The notes under the pieces: model-generated | What the model saw: only the letters and a program-made list of their open reading frames with translations | The model's database searches: none | Told to the model about the DNA's origin: nothing | Position numbers and translations under genes: made by a program | Assembly (NCBI GenBank): GCA_020353535.1 | Contig: CP070696.1 | Coordinates: forward strand, 942,313 to 1,006,312 | From: Spirochaetaceae bacterium | Lineage (GTDB): Bacteria > Spirochaetota > Spirochaetia > SZUA-6 > DRHE01 | Direction: 5' to 3' | DNA length: 64,000 nucleotides | Shown: piece by piece, positions 43,945-52,936 of the stretch | How positions within the stretch are numbered: position 1 is the stretch's first letter | Layout of the letters: each line of letters starts with the position of its first letter

Positions 43945-45603
43945 GTGAGCGTACGCCTGAAGATCATCCTGATTGTGCTGCCTCTTTTGATCGTAACCCT
44001 TGTTCTCAGCAGCGTCGCCTCCTCCTTATCCGCCCGCAATGGCATCACCAGAGTTGCGGTGGAGCTGCTCGCCTTCAAAGCCCAGGATATGCAGAGCTAC
44101 CTTGAAAACCAGTGGAACCTACTGGTGGAGAACGATCTGGAAGGCCAAAGTGTGTATATCGGGGCCGCCCAACGAGCCGCACTGACCTACGCCCAGAGCC
44201 TGATCAGCAGTGATACGGAGATCGTCCTGGCCTTGGATACCGGCGCCAAACTGGTATTCACCACCGGCACTACTACACTGGATGAGCAGGATCAACAGGA
44301 ACTGGCCGCTTTAGCCGGCCCGGCAAAAAAAGGTTGGGTGGAGCTCTCCCTTGCAGGGGTACCCAGGGTTGGTCACGGCTTCAGTTTTGAGCCCTTCGGT
44401 TGGTACTGCCTGATCACCGAAGAGCGGCAGACCTTCTTCCGGGAGGTCACGGAGATCTCCACACAAAATGCCATCATCCTGGCCGCAGCCATCGCGATTT
44501 CCATCCTGCTGCTGCTGCTGTTCTCCGGCTACATCACAAGTCCGATTACCCGTATGCTCGCGGCCATGCAGGAAATCATCCACCACCACAATCTCAGCGA
44601 ACGCGTACGGGTGGAGTACAGGGATGAGCTGGGGAACCTTGCCCAAACCTTCAACATCACCGTCGACGAGTTGGAGAAAGCCTACAACCAGATCAAGAAC
44701 TTCGCTTTCAGGGCGGTCCTGGCCAAGAAACACGAACAGGAAATTCGCAGCATCTTCCAGAAATACGTTCCTAAGGACGTGATCGATCGTTTCTTCAAGA
44801 ATCCGGAATCCCTGCTGGTCGGGGAAGATCGGGTTGTGGCCATCCTGTTTTCCGATATCCGTGGATTTACCACGCTCACCGAACAGATGCCGGCCGATCA
44901 GATGGTGCAATCCCTCAACAGCTACTTCTCTCTCATGGTCGACACCATCATGAACCGTGACGGAATTGTTGACAAATACATGGGTGATGCGATCATGGCC
45001 TTTTTTGGGGCTCCGGTTCAGCACGCCGACGACGCCCTGCAGGCGGTCCTGTCGGCCCTCGAAATGCAGGAGGCCCTGGTCGAGTTCAACAAGAGGCAGG
45101 CTGCGGCGGGTAAGCCCGAGTTTCAAATCGGCATCGGCATCAACTACGGAGCGGTTACCGTCGGCAACATCGGCTCGGAGAAGAAGATGGACTACACGGT
45201 GATCGGGGATATGGTGAATCTGGCCTCGCGTCTGGAGAACCTCACCAAAATCTACAAGCAGGACGTGATCGTGTCGGAAAGCGTGTACCGGGAGACCTGC
45301 GAAGCTTTGCCCTGCAGGCTGATTGACAAGGTGTTGGTGCTGGGTAAACGTCAGGCGCAACGTATCTTCACAGTGAAAAAACAACTCGATGAACGGGACA
45401 AGCAGGCCTGGCAGCTTCACCACCGCGGATTGAAGCTCTATTACAAACGAGAGTTCAGCGAAGCGGCCAGGCACTTCCGCCAGGTAAGCAGGCTTCTGCC
45501 CGGGGATGTCGTGTCCGCCATGTACTTCGACCGCTGCAAATCCTACCTTGAGGATCCCCCCCCTGCGAGTTGGAGAGGTGTTCACGTTTTGACCGAGAAA
45601 TAG
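43945..45603 (+). CDS. Membrane adenylate/guanylate cyclase with HAMP domain
   Basis: 552 aa from GTG at 43945. Membrane helices at ~4-24 and ~175-195 enclose a ~150-residue extracytoplasmic sensor; a HAMP domain (~197-248) follows. The class III cyclase domain (~296-480) has metal Asp304 in FSDIRGFTTL and Asp348 in YMGDAIMAFFGAP, with Lys344 (VDKYMGD) for base recognition. The C-terminal ~80 residues look like helical repeats. It makes cyclic AMP or GMP in response to an outside signal. Divergent from the coiled-coil gene. Confidence 0.92.
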   Translation: MSVRLKIILIVLPLLIVTLVLSSVASSLSARNGITRVAVELLAFKAQDMQSYLENQWNLLVENDLEGQSVYIGAAQRAALTYAQSLISSDTEIVLALDTGAKLVFTTGTTTLDEQDQQELAALAGPAKKGWVELSLAGVPRVGHGFSFEPFGWYCLITEERQTFFREVTEISTQNAIILAAAIAISILLLLLFSGYITSPITRMLAAMQEIIHHHNLSERVRVEYRDELGNLAQTFNITVDELEKAYNQIKNFAFRAVLAKKHEQEIRSIFQKYVPKDVIDRFFKNPESLLVGEDRVVAILFSDIRGFTTLTEQMPADQMVQSLNSYFSLMVDTIMNRDGIVDKYMGDAIMAFFGAPVQHADDALQAVLSALEMQEALVEFNKRQAAAGKPEFQIGIGINYGAVTVGNIGSEKKMDYTVIGDMVNLASRLENLTKIYKQDVIVSESVYRETCEALPCRLIDKVLVLGKRQAQRIFTVKKQLDERDKQAWQLHHRGLKLYYKREFSEAARHFRQVSRLLPGDVVSAMYFDRCKSYLEDPPPASWRGVHVLTEK

Positions 45604-45621
45604 GCGCAGAGCCCTTGACTG

Positions 45622-46245
45622 CTACTTGGCTTTCACGTAGAGGGTAACCGACAACCCGGCACTGAACGTTCCGATTGTTGCTCCCAGCATACTGCCGATG
45701 GAAAAAACCTGAAAGAGCCGGCGATGACGCGCCGCCTCTTCGGTTGTGGAGGCCTCGAAGTACAGCTGATCTTGCAGCTCGCCAAGCCCCCACAGGGTAA
45801 AAGCAAGGGCGTAGGAGGTCAGGGAGGTGGCCAAGGAGGCACGGAACAGCTTTTCTCGAGAATCGCTGCGTTTCAGGCTTCGTGTCTCTTGCTGGCTGTC
45901 CTGGAGAATCTGGTCCAGTCGAACTCCCGGCTCCTGTGTGTCCTGACGGATCCGCATCTGTTCCCGGGAGAGGAGCAGCAGCAGATCGCTGCGGTCGATC
46001 AGGTCACTGTACAGGGTTCCTCGAATCTGCCGGTTGAGGGAGGCCAACGCCTCCATCTCCTCCTTAGTCAGAAAAGCCCCATCCTGCAGCACAATCTCCG
46101 CCACCAGCGCTTCGGCACGTTCCAGGCTGACGGCGAGCTCTTCGTACAGCGCTTTTCCCGAAGCCTTGGGAGGGATCGCTGTTTCCTGGTCTGCGAAAGT
46201 CGAAAAGATAGTCCCGATGAAAACTAGAATGCTGACGAGCCTCAT
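45622..46245 (-). CDS. Uncharacterised secreted or membrane-associated protein
   Basis: 207 aa. An N-terminal signal peptide (MRLVSILVFIGTIFSTFA) is followed by a helical, acidic region (40-135) and two hydrophobic segments near the end (LATSLTSYALAFTLWGLG and SIGSMLGATIGTFSAGLSVTLYV). No family was recognised. The ATG and the stop of the PEGA/TPR gene share a base, so these are coupled and probably function together. Confidence 0.65.
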   Translation of the reverse strand: MRLVSILVFIGTIFSTFADQETAIPPKASGKALYEELAVSLERAEALVAEIVLQDGAFLTKEEMEALASLNRQIRGTLYSDLIDRSDLLLLLSREQMRIRQDTQEPGVRLDQILQDSQQETRSLKRSDSREKLFRASLATSLTSYALAFTLWGLGELQDQLYFEASTTEEAARHRRLFQVFSIGSMLGATIGTFSAGLSVTLYVKAK

Positions 46246-47585
46246 CAGCGCACCGCCTCAAGGGAGCGACGCAGGTCCTGAATCCTGCGCATAAGATCTT
46301 CATCGAGAGCAGCGGGATCGATTGTCTCGAGCAGCTCTTTGGCCTCCTCATCACGCTCCCCCAGGTGCAGATAGTACGCGGCTTTGTAGCGATACAGATC
46401 CACACTCTCCGAATCGGAATAGCGGTGTATCAGAGCGCCGTAGGCATCGATCACCTCGTCTATGATGCTCGGATCATCCCCAAACCAGGCTTCCCGGATC
46501 TCAGCCTTGAGAAGCTCGATTTCCTCTTCGCTGTAGAGGGGATCAGCCAAGACCATGTGCTGCAGCTGCTCGATACTTTCGCGGTAAGCTCCCCGGCGCA
46601 GCAGGATATCGGCCAGGCCTCTCTGTGCCTTGTCGAACAGATCCGGAAGGGGGTAGTGATCGGCGATCAGGTTGAACTCGATGGTGGCCAGAGAATCCTC
46701 ACCGGTCAGGAAGTGAATCCTGGCGGTTTTAAAAAGAGCGTTGGGGTACAGTGGCGAGTCCTTGTAGCCTTCCAGAACCCGTGTGTAGAAACGGAGAGCT
46801 TCCTCCAGCTGGCCCAGCGAAAGCAGATTCTCCGCTCGATCGTAGTACTCTTTCGCGCTGTGCAGCGCCTGTTCACGAGGCGTCGCCGCATAGGTGAAAG
46901 CGCTCTTCGCTTTGGCCCGTCCGGCGTAGAGTACGATATCAAAACTGATCAGGGTAAGGCTCAGACCAATAGCGGAGAGTGAGGCCGGGGACAGGGAGAA
47001 ATTCTCGGAGAACTCGAGGGCCGCCCGCTTGGGATAGAAGATATCGTGGAGGCAAAGTACCGTGCTGAAGCCCAGGGAAAGCGGGATGGCCATATTCAAG
47101 CCCCGGATCCAACCATCCTGGGGGAATATCGGTTCGATCCGTAAAGCACCCTTTTCCCGGGTAAAGGAGTAGTTGCCCTCCGGAAGCTGGTAGAGGATGT
47201 CCCCGTCCCCCTCCTCTGCCCCGTAGATGATGACCCTCTGCTCTTCCGGCAGCACCGGACTGAAGGACAGACTGGCAAGTTCGATCACTACGGTCCGGAT
47301 CTCCCCGGCCGCAATCTCTATCTCCCGCCGTTCGGTCCTGTAGCCCTGCTTGCGAACCTCTAGATCATGTCGTCCCGCCTCCAGCACCCGCAGCAGCAGG
47401 GGCGTCTGCTCCTCCAGGGGCTCACCGTCCAACAGAACGTCTGCGTTGATGGGATCTGTTGTGAGAAAGAGGGCGCTTGACACCCCGCTTTGTTGAGATT
47501 CTGAGATTATACACTGAACAATTAGCAGAGCGACAATTGCCATTCGTCGCATGTGATAAATATCGGATTGTCCAGAAACATCCAT
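46245..47585 (-). CDS. PEGA-domain and TPR-containing membrane protein
   Basis: 446 aa. A signal-type or anchor helix at ~12-30 precedes a PEGA domain (~37-110: LFLTTDPINADVLLDGEPL...LEVRKQGYRTERREIEI), a fold often found on the outside of bacterial cells. The middle holds about two membrane helices (~165-225), and the C-terminal 200 residues form TPR-like helical repeats (RAENLLSLGQLEEALRFYTRVLEGY and so on). Related proteins occur in spirochaetes, with unknown jobs. CGAGG lies just before the ATG at 47585. Divergent from the sugar symporter gene. Confidence 0.78.
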   Translation of the reverse strand: MDVSGQSDIYHMRRMAIVALLIVQCIISESQQSGVSSALFLTTDPINADVLLDGEPLEEQTPLLLRVLEAGRHDLEVRKQGYRTERREIEIAAGEIRTVVIELASLSFSPVLPEEQRVIIYGAEEGDGDILYQLPEGNYSFTREKGALRIEPIFPQDGWIRGLNMAIPLSLGFSTVLCLHDIFYPKRAALEFSENFSLSPASLSAIGLSLTLISFDIVLYAGRAKAKSAFTYAATPREQALHSAKEYYDRAENLLSLGQLEEALRFYTRVLEGYKDSPLYPNALFKTARIHFLTGEDSLATIEFNLIADHYPLPDLFDKAQRGLADILLRRGAYRESIEQLQHMVLADPLYSEEEIELLKAEIREAWFGDDPSIIDEVIDAYGALIHRYSDSESVDLYRYKAAYYLHLGERDEEAKELLETIDPAALDEDLMRRIQDLRRSLEAVR

Positions 47586-47762
47586 AACCTCGATAATCTG
47601 AGCACGTCTATACCCGCAGGCCGGTCAATTTGCTCCAGTGAGTCAAAATAACTCAATCAAAAAACGAAGACAACCAACAATAGGAAGTCAGGTAAAATTT
47701 GATGTTTTACTTCGAATTTTTCATCAAAACTGAGGGTACGGAACCCTTCCAATCCAACGAAC

Positions 47763-47791
47763 TTGTGCGATCCCGATCCAGCGCATATAAT
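47763..47791 (+). promoter_or_regulatory. Promoter of the GPH-family symporter gene
   Basis: TTGTGC (47763-47768), a 17-bp spacer and a perfect TATAAT (47786-47791). The ATG is at 47806, so the leader is about 8 nt and lacks a ribosome site. The remaining divergent spacer 47586-47762 is AT-rich and shows no other clear element. Confidence 0.55.
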
Positions 47792-47805
47792 TCCCCAGTC
47801 TGTCG

Positions 47806-49170
47806 ATGAAACAGAAGCTGGCCTGGTTTACCAAACTGCTGTACGGATCGGGGGATCTGGGATTCAGCCTGACCACCACCTTGATCGGAGCCTACTTCGC
47901 GATCTTCCTCACCGACGTGGTGGGAGTGTCCCCTTCGGTAGCCGCGGGGGCGTTTTTTATAGGCAGAAGCTGGGATTACGTGAACGATCCCATCATCGGT
48001 CACCTCTCCGACCGTACCAGAACCCGCTGGGGCAGAAGGCGCCCGTTCCTGTTATTCGGAGCCCTGCCTTTTGGATTAGCTTTCGCCATGCTCTGGTGGC
48101 GCCCGGGCTTCCAGAGGGACTTGGTCCTGGCCATCTATTATGCGACTTCTTTCGTTCTTTTCGATACCGCCGCGACCCTGGTCTACATGCCCTACTTCTC
48201 CCTTACGCCGGAATTGAGCTCGGAGTACAACGAACGAACCTCGATCACCACCTACAGGATGTTCTTCTCCATCCTCGGCAGTCTGATCGCCTTTACGATA
48301 CCTCTAATCATGATCGGGACCTTTCGGCCCGAAAACGCCCGCAAGGTCCTGACCATGGGTTTCGTGTTTGGTCTGGTCAGCGCCGGGCCACTGTTCCTGA
48401 CGTTTCTTGGTACCCGAGAGCGACGGGAGTTCATGGATCTGGAGCAGCCCAAATTGTTCGAATCCCTGCGTGCGGCTTTCAAGAATCCGCCCTTTCTCAT
48501 CGGGATGGGTATCTTCCTCGGAACCTGGATCTCCGTCGACATTGCCCAGGCGATCCTCCTCTACTTCATCAAATACTGCGTTCTTCGGGAAACCCAGAGC
48601 GACCTGATTATGGGTACGATCTTCGTGACGGCCATCCTCGCCCTTCCCCTCTGGAACTGGGTCGCCCGCCGCTGGAACAAGCGGCTGGCCTACATATTCG
48701 GTATCGCTTTTTGGGCGGCGGTACAGATGGTCATCATTACGCTCGGCCCGTCCACGCCGCTGGCGATTTTGCTCACTCTCTGCGCCTTGGCCGGGGTAGG
48801 TGTGGCCGCTGCTCACGTGCTACCCTGGTCGATTTTGCCGGATGCGATCGAGTGGGATGAATGGAAAACTGGAAAACGCCACGAAGGCATGTTCTACAGC
48901 ATCGTCACCCTCTCGCACAAGGTGGCCGCCTCGATCGCCATCCCTCTTGTCCTGCTGCTGCTGGACGCCTTCAAATATCAGCCAAACGTAACCATCCAGC
49001 AACCACGCGCGGAGCTGGCGATCCGTCTGATCACGGGACCGATCCCGGCCGTCCTGCTCAGCCTCGGCATCCTCTGTGCCGTGTTCTACCCGTTGTCACG
49101 GGAACGCTACAACCAAATCGTCAGAGAGCTGGAAGCCCGCAGGGCCTCCGTGAGAGCGCTCAAACCATGA
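47806..49170 (+). CDS. GPH-family (MelB-like) sugar:cation symporter
   Basis: 454 aa with 12 hydrophobic helices. The MelB/GPH signatures are YGSGDLGFSLTTTLIGAYFAIFLTDVVG near the start, and DYVNDPIIGHLSDRTRTRWGRRRPFLLFG, where Asp residues usually bind the cation. Family members bring in glycosides, pentosides or hexuronides with Na+ or H+. The substrate cannot be assigned. Its stop overlaps the next start (ATGA), so it is coupled to the acetyltransferase-like gene. Confidence 0.92.
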   Translation: MKQKLAWFTKLLYGSGDLGFSLTTTLIGAYFAIFLTDVVGVSPSVAAGAFFIGRSWDYVNDPIIGHLSDRTRTRWGRRRPFLLFGALPFGLAFAMLWWRPGFQRDLVLAIYYATSFVLFDTAATLVYMPYFSLTPELSSEYNERTSITTYRMFFSILGSLIAFTIPLIMIGTFRPENARKVLTMGFVFGLVSAGPLFLTFLGTRERREFMDLEQPKLFESLRAAFKNPPFLIGMGIFLGTWISVDIAQAILLYFIKYCVLRETQSDLIMGTIFVTAILALPLWNWVARRWNKRLAYIFGIAFWAAVQMVIITLGPSTPLAILLTLCALAGVGVAAAHVLPWSILPDAIEWDEWKTGKRHEGMFYSIVTLSHKVAASIAIPLVLLLLDAFKYQPNVTIQQPRAELAIRLITGPIPAVLLSLGILCAVFYPLSRERYNQIVRELEARRASVRALKP

Positions 49171-50321
49171 CCCGAGTCGAAGTCCGTCCAGTGCGCACAC
49201 GGGGGGAACGACGGCGACTGCTCACTTTTCCCTGGATGATCTACAGAAATGATCCGCTCTGGGTCCCTCCTCTACTTCCCCAACGGGTAAAAACCATAGA
49301 CCCAAGGCATGGGGAGTTCTTCCAGCGCGGAGAAGCGGAGTTTTTCATGGCCTGGCGGGGCGGAAGACCGGCGGGCACGATCTGTGCGGCAGAGGACAAG
49401 GCGGGGAATGCTGAAGGCAATCGCAGGGAGTGCATGTTCGGTTTTTTCGAATACGTCGAAGACATAGAGGTGACGCAAGCCCTGATCCAGAGAGTGGCGA
49501 TGTGGGCAAAGCAGCGGGATCTGGATACGTTGATCGGCCCATTCAATCTGGATCGTGAGGACGGCTATGGAGTATTGATCGAGGGGCGGGACCGCCCTCC
49601 CGTAATTCTCTGCGGTCACACGCCTCCGTACTACCAGGCGTTCATGGAGCGCCTTGGCTTTCAACCGGCCAGAGCGGACAATCTGGCTTTTGCCGCCGAC
49701 CTGGAAGACAGCAGCCCGGAGCGGCAGAGGTTATCACGTTTGGCTGTACGGATACGCCGCAAGGGCTGGGTGCGAATCCGCACGCCCGACATGAAGCGAC
49801 TGGACGACGAGGTGGATACGGTCCACCGACTTTTAAACGAATCCCTGACCCATATACCCGATCACCGTCCCTGGCCCCGCTCCGCCGTGGAAGCACTGGT
49901 CAAACCCTTTGCCAGGATCGCCGATCCGGAGCTGATCCTGTTCGCCGAAGTCGACGGCAGGACTGTGGGCTGGTTTCCCGGGATCCCCAATCTGAACGAA
50001 GCGCTGATCCACGCCAATGGGCTGCGTTACCCCTGGGATATGTTGAAGCTACTCTGGCACATGCGCCGGCGGCCCAAATGCGTGGCCATCAAGAGCGTGC
50101 TCATCCTCCCCCAATATTGGGGCGGAGGTGTGGCTCTGCTGCTTTTCGACGAAATGGCCAAAAGAGCCCGGGCCAAGGGCTACACGTGGGCGGATCTGTC
50201 GTTGACTTCGGCGGACAATCCGCATACTCCAAACCTGGCGGAACGATTGGGCGCCCACCTCTACAAACGCTATCGGGTGTACCGGCTAACACTCTCAGAC
50301 CTGAAGACGATTCAAATTTGA
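49167..50321 (+). CDS. GNAT-fold acetyltransferase-like protein
   Basis: 384 aa from the ATG at 49167; a longer reading from 48861 would overlap the symporter and is rejected. The N-terminus VRPVRTRGERRRLLTFPWMIYRNDPLWVPP is typical of a class of ~380-aa GNAT-related proteins. A C-terminal GNAT core includes ILPQYWGGGVALLLFDEMAKRARAKGYTWADLSLTSADN, with the acetyl-CoA loop region QYWGGG. The substrate is unknown. It is translationally coupled to the symporter. Confidence 0.78.
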   Translation: MTRVEVRPVRTRGERRRLLTFPWMIYRNDPLWVPPLLPQRVKTIDPRHGEFFQRGEAEFFMAWRGGRPAGTICAAEDKAGNAEGNRRECMFGFFEYVEDIEVTQALIQRVAMWAKQRDLDTLIGPFNLDREDGYGVLIEGRDRPPVILCGHTPPYYQAFMERLGFQPARADNLAFAADLEDSSPERQRLSRLAVRIRRKGWVRIRTPDMKRLDDEVDTVHRLLNESLTHIPDHRPWPRSAVEALVKPFARIADPELILFAEVDGRTVGWFPGIPNLNEALIHANGLRYPWDMLKLLWHMRRRPKCVAIKSVLILPQYWGGGVALLLFDEMAKRARAKGYTWADLSLTSADNPHTPNLAERLGAHLYKRYRVYRLTLSDLKTIQI

Positions 50322-50483
50322 TGTTTCCTCCGGGAGTGTACTTTACTTAAACAAACGCTTCCGCAACGGTCTTCCATTTCGCTCGTTGTGCAACAGCTTC
50401 CACACCACATCGTCCACCAAGGAGGAATCCAGCGGTTACCCAGTTGCGGTGGGTGCCCCTTCGTCAAAACGAGGAGGATAAAA

Positions 50484-50972
50484 ATGTCACGAACCAACAA
50501 AGTCTTATTGTGCTCAGGGGCTGCAGTATTTTGTCTTATCAGCCTGTTCGGATGCTTCCTGCTGGTCCCGGAAGAATCTGATGATTTCGGGTGGTACATC
50601 CAGCTCAACATCAATCATCCGGCTTCGGCCAAGGCTATAACCGTTACCGAATACGATGTGACCGGGCTGACTGTCGAAGTGTACGATCCTAACACCGCCC
50701 TCATCCAGATCATAGATTGGGTGCCTCAGGATGGATCGACGTCTGCCCGGATCCCGGTCACCGACAAGGGTGAGTATGAGATCGTGGTGACTCACATCGG
50801 TGAAAACAACGGTGAGGTCGTAGAGGCGGAAGAATCCGCCACCTTCAACATCCAGGCTATGGTCATTGCCGTAATCGATATCGTCCCGGGGTGCATCGGG
50901 ATGATCGAGGTAGAGCCGGGGGTCCAGGACGGGCACAGCACCGGGAGTCTCAATCGATTTGAGCAATTTTGA
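50484..50972 (+). CDS. Small lipoprotein, possibly the 5' half of a frameshifted gene
   Basis: 162 aa from the ATG at 50484, with GAGGAGG about 6 nt before it; an upstream reading from 50388 lacks support. Signal peptide with lipobox LFGC. The mature part is beta-rich (LTVEVYDPNTALIQII, GEYEIVVTHIGENNG), and the last ~15 residues lose that character. Another frame, open past the 3' end, carries on similar beta-rich sequence to 51273, so a frameshift near 50920-50960 is suspected. Upstream 50322-50483 shows nothing else. Confidence 0.65.
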   Translation: MSRTNKVLLCSGAAVFCLISLFGCFLLVPEESDDFGWYIQLNINHPASAKAITVTEYDVTGLTVEVYDPNTALIQIIDWVPQDGSTSARIPVTDKGEYEIVVTHIGENNGEVVEAEESATFNIQAMVIAVIDIVPGCIGMIEVEPGVQDGHSTGSLNRFEQF

Positions 50973-51273
50973 AGAGCCTGATGGTGAGCCACCCTACGGG
51001 GGAATTATCATCGGGACCTTCACGGGTTACACCCCGTCGAATCTTACCATTAGCGGCGGGATAGTGGAGTTCATTACCATCCTAAACGGCACGAATACGA
51101 CTGCTTATTTTACGAGCGGTGTCAGCTATAACGTCTCAGCAATGATCGATGTTGACGGGTACCATGATCCTTCATGCAACATCGACTATCTATATGGGCC
51201 TGAACCCGTTGTTGTGAATGGGGATACTGTCTTCGAGCTTGAATTGCCGACAGATTTCTACCTGGTGCCCTGA
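50959..51273 (+). pseudogene. Continuation of the lipoprotein reading in a shifted frame
   Basis: 104 aa, open from 50914 but with only a TTG (50959) as start and no ribosome site. Its start overlaps the lipoprotein gene by 14 bp. The content (IDLSNFEEPDGEPPYGG, LTISGGIVEFITILNG, PVVVNGDTVFELEL) is beta-rich like the first part, and the two together would make a ~263-aa lipoprotein. It could also be a separate small gene. A perfect palindrome AACAGGCCTGTT (51273-51284) follows the stop. Confidence 0.45.
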
Positions 51274-51400
51274 ACAGGCCTGTTGACAGTTCGCGGAGGG
51301 TCCAGTTCGCCTTCTATTGTTTGTATCTTTTCTTTCTCTCATACGTGTGAATCGCGAGTGGTGACAGATTAATTTCCCCATCATTAAGGTCTATCCATGA

Positions 51401-51433
51401 TTGACAGATATGCACATATGCGTTATAGTGCAT
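51401..51433 (+). promoter_or_regulatory. ars-hgc operon promoter with ArsR-type operator
   Basis: TTGACA (51401-51406), a 17-bp spacer and TATAGT (51424-51429). An inverted repeat, ATGCAC (51410-51415) and GTGCAT (51428-51433), 12 bp apart, covers the spacer and the -10, an ideal place for a repressor. The start site should fall near 51436, the first base of the arsR ATG, so the mRNA may be leaderless. This is the only promoter seen before arsR-acr3-hgcA-hgcB. Confidence 0.7.
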
Positions 51434-51435
51434 TT

Positions 51436-51795
51436 ATGAACAGGGCAATCGAAGCGTACAAGGCCATCGGTGAGGAAACCCGGCTGCGCATCCTGAGGTT
51501 GCTGCGGCTGGCGCCCGGAGAGCTGTGCGTGTGCGAGGTCGTGGATGTGCTGAGAAAGCCCCAATACACGGTGTCAAAGAGTCTCACGGTGCTGCGGAAA
51601 GCCGAGCTGGTGGAGGAGAGGCGGGAGGGCAAGTTCATGATGTACAAACTGCTCCACTCGCCCTTCAACGACAAGCTGTTCGAGAGCCTGGACAGGCTGC
51701 CAGACCCTGATCGGATATACGAAATCGATTCCCGCAGGCTTGCCGAGCGTTTGGTGCTCCGAGAAAAGGGCAAATGCGTAATCACCTGTCGCTGA
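51436..51795 (+). CDS. arsR: ArsR-family arsenite-responsive repressor
   Basis: 119 aa from the ATG at 51436, placed by the promoter; a reading from 51397 overlaps the -35. Winged-helix ArsR fold: [30 protein letters not shown] has the classic sensing pair Cys31 and Cys33 in [34 protein letters not shown] is the DNA helix and wing. Two more cysteines end the protein (Cys114, Cys118), possibly a further metalloid ligand. It should release the operator on binding As(III), or perhaps Hg(II). First gene of the operon, 13 bp before acr3. Confidence 0.93.
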   Translation: MNRAIEAYKAIGEETRLRILRLLRLAPGELCVCEVVDVLRKPQYTVSKSLTVLRKAELVEERREGKFMMYKLLHSPFNDKLFESLDRLPDPDRIYEIDSRRLAERLVLREKGKCVITCR

Positions 51796-51808
51796 GGAGC
51801 ATTGGATT

Positions 51809-52936
51809 ATGGAACGACATCTAAGCATCTTCGAGAAGTATCTTACCCTGTGGGTCGCTCTGTGCATAGCAGCGGGGATCCTGCTCGGCCGTATTGCTCC
51901 CGGTGTGGCCACGACTCTGGATTCCCTCTCCGTGTATCAGGTCTCGATCCCTATCGCCATCTGCCTGTTCTTCATGATGTACCCGATCATGGTCAAGATC
52001 GATTTCAAGGACGTGATCAGGGCGGGAAAAACTCCGAAACCGGTGCTCATGACCCTCGGTATCAACTGGCTGATCAAGCCCTTCACCATGTACCTGATCG
52101 CCACTCTGTTCCTAGGGATTCTCTTTCGGCGCTTCCTGCCGGGCATGGAGGTGATCAAGTCCGGACAGGAAGTGGAGCTGTGGCGGAGTTACATCTCCGG
52201 CGCCATCCTCCTGGGTATCGCTCCGTGCACCGCCATGGTACTGATGTGGGGATACCTGGCCCGGGGCAACGACGGCCTGACTCTGGTGATGGTGGCCATC
52301 AACTCCCTGACCATGCTCGTGCTTTACGCACCCCTTGGCGGATTCCTGCTCGGAGTCAACGCCATGCCCATTCCCTGGCAGACCATCCTGCTGTCCGTGG
52401 CCATCTACGTGGCGCTGCCTCTCGTGGCCGGCTATTTTTCCCGGCGGATCATCATCCGGCGCAGAGGTCTGGAGTGGTTTCAGGAAAAGTTCCTCCACGT
52501 TCTGACCCCGGTGAGCATTGTGGCGCTGCTGGTGACCCTGGTACTGCTCTTCTCCCTCAAAGGGGGCGTAATTCTTGGCAATCCGCTCACCATCTTTTGG
52601 ATCGCCGTGCCGTTATTTATCCAAACGATTCTGATCTTCAGCCTGGGCTACTTCATTCTGTCCAGATTTTTGCGACTCTCCTACCACGACGCCGCTCCGG
52701 CTTCGATGATCGGGGCTTCGAATCATTTCGAGGTGGCCATCGCCACTTCCACGATGCTCTACGGACTGTCCTCCGGCGCCTCTCTGGCAACAGTGGTCGG
52801 CGTACTGATCGAGGTTCCGGTGATGCTGCTGCTGGTTTCGATCTGCAAGCGCACCTGCTACCTATTCCGGGAGTGCAATCTGGATCTGCCTCGATGCAGC
52901 AAAGCGAGGAAAAAACTCGCCGGGAGTGAGGTGTAG
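51809..52936 (+). CDS. acr3: ACR3-family arsenite efflux transporter
   Basis: 375 aa with about ten membrane helices. ACR3 marks are [29 protein letters not shown] with the essential Cys140, and [15 protein letters not shown] with Glu308. Other landmarks are INWLIKPF and [11 protein letters not shown]. It exports As(OH)3 from the cytoplasm. It lies between arsR and hgcA and is joined to hgcA without any gap (stop TAG 52934-52936, ATG 52937). A long open frame on the same strand, offset by one base, is only a shadow. Confidence 0.96.
   Translation: MERHLSIFEKYLTLWVALCIAAGILLGRIAPGVATTLDSLSVYQVSIPIAICLFFMMYPIMVKIDFKDVIRAGKTPKPVLMTLGINWLIKPFTMYLIATLFLGILFRRFLPGMEVIKSGQEVELWRSYISGAILLGIAPCTAMVLMWGYLARGNDGLTLVMVAINSLTMLVLYAPLGGFLLGVNAMPIPWQTILLSVAIYVALPLVAGYFSRRIIIRRRGLEWFQEKFLHVLTPVSIVALLVTLVLLFSLKGGVILGNPLTIFWIAVPLFIQTILIFSLGYFILSRFLRLSYHDAAPASMIGASNHFEVAIATSTMLYGLSSGASLATVVGVLIEVPVMLLLVSICKRTCYLFRECNLDLPRCSKARKKLAGSEV

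Noticed and set aside
44311..45585. 424-residue minus-strand frame
   Set aside because: Antisense to the adenylate cyclase gene. It has no signature and uses rare-looking residue runs.
48861..49166. N-terminal extension of the acetyltransferase-like gene
   Set aside because: Lies entirely inside the symporter gene; the ATG at 49167 overlaps the symporter stop as in coupled genes.
51802..52929. 375-residue frame overlapping acr3 in another phase
   Set aside because: The acr3 frame has ACR3 helices and catalytic residues. The shifted frame is rich in Arg, Pro and Ser as expected for a shadow.
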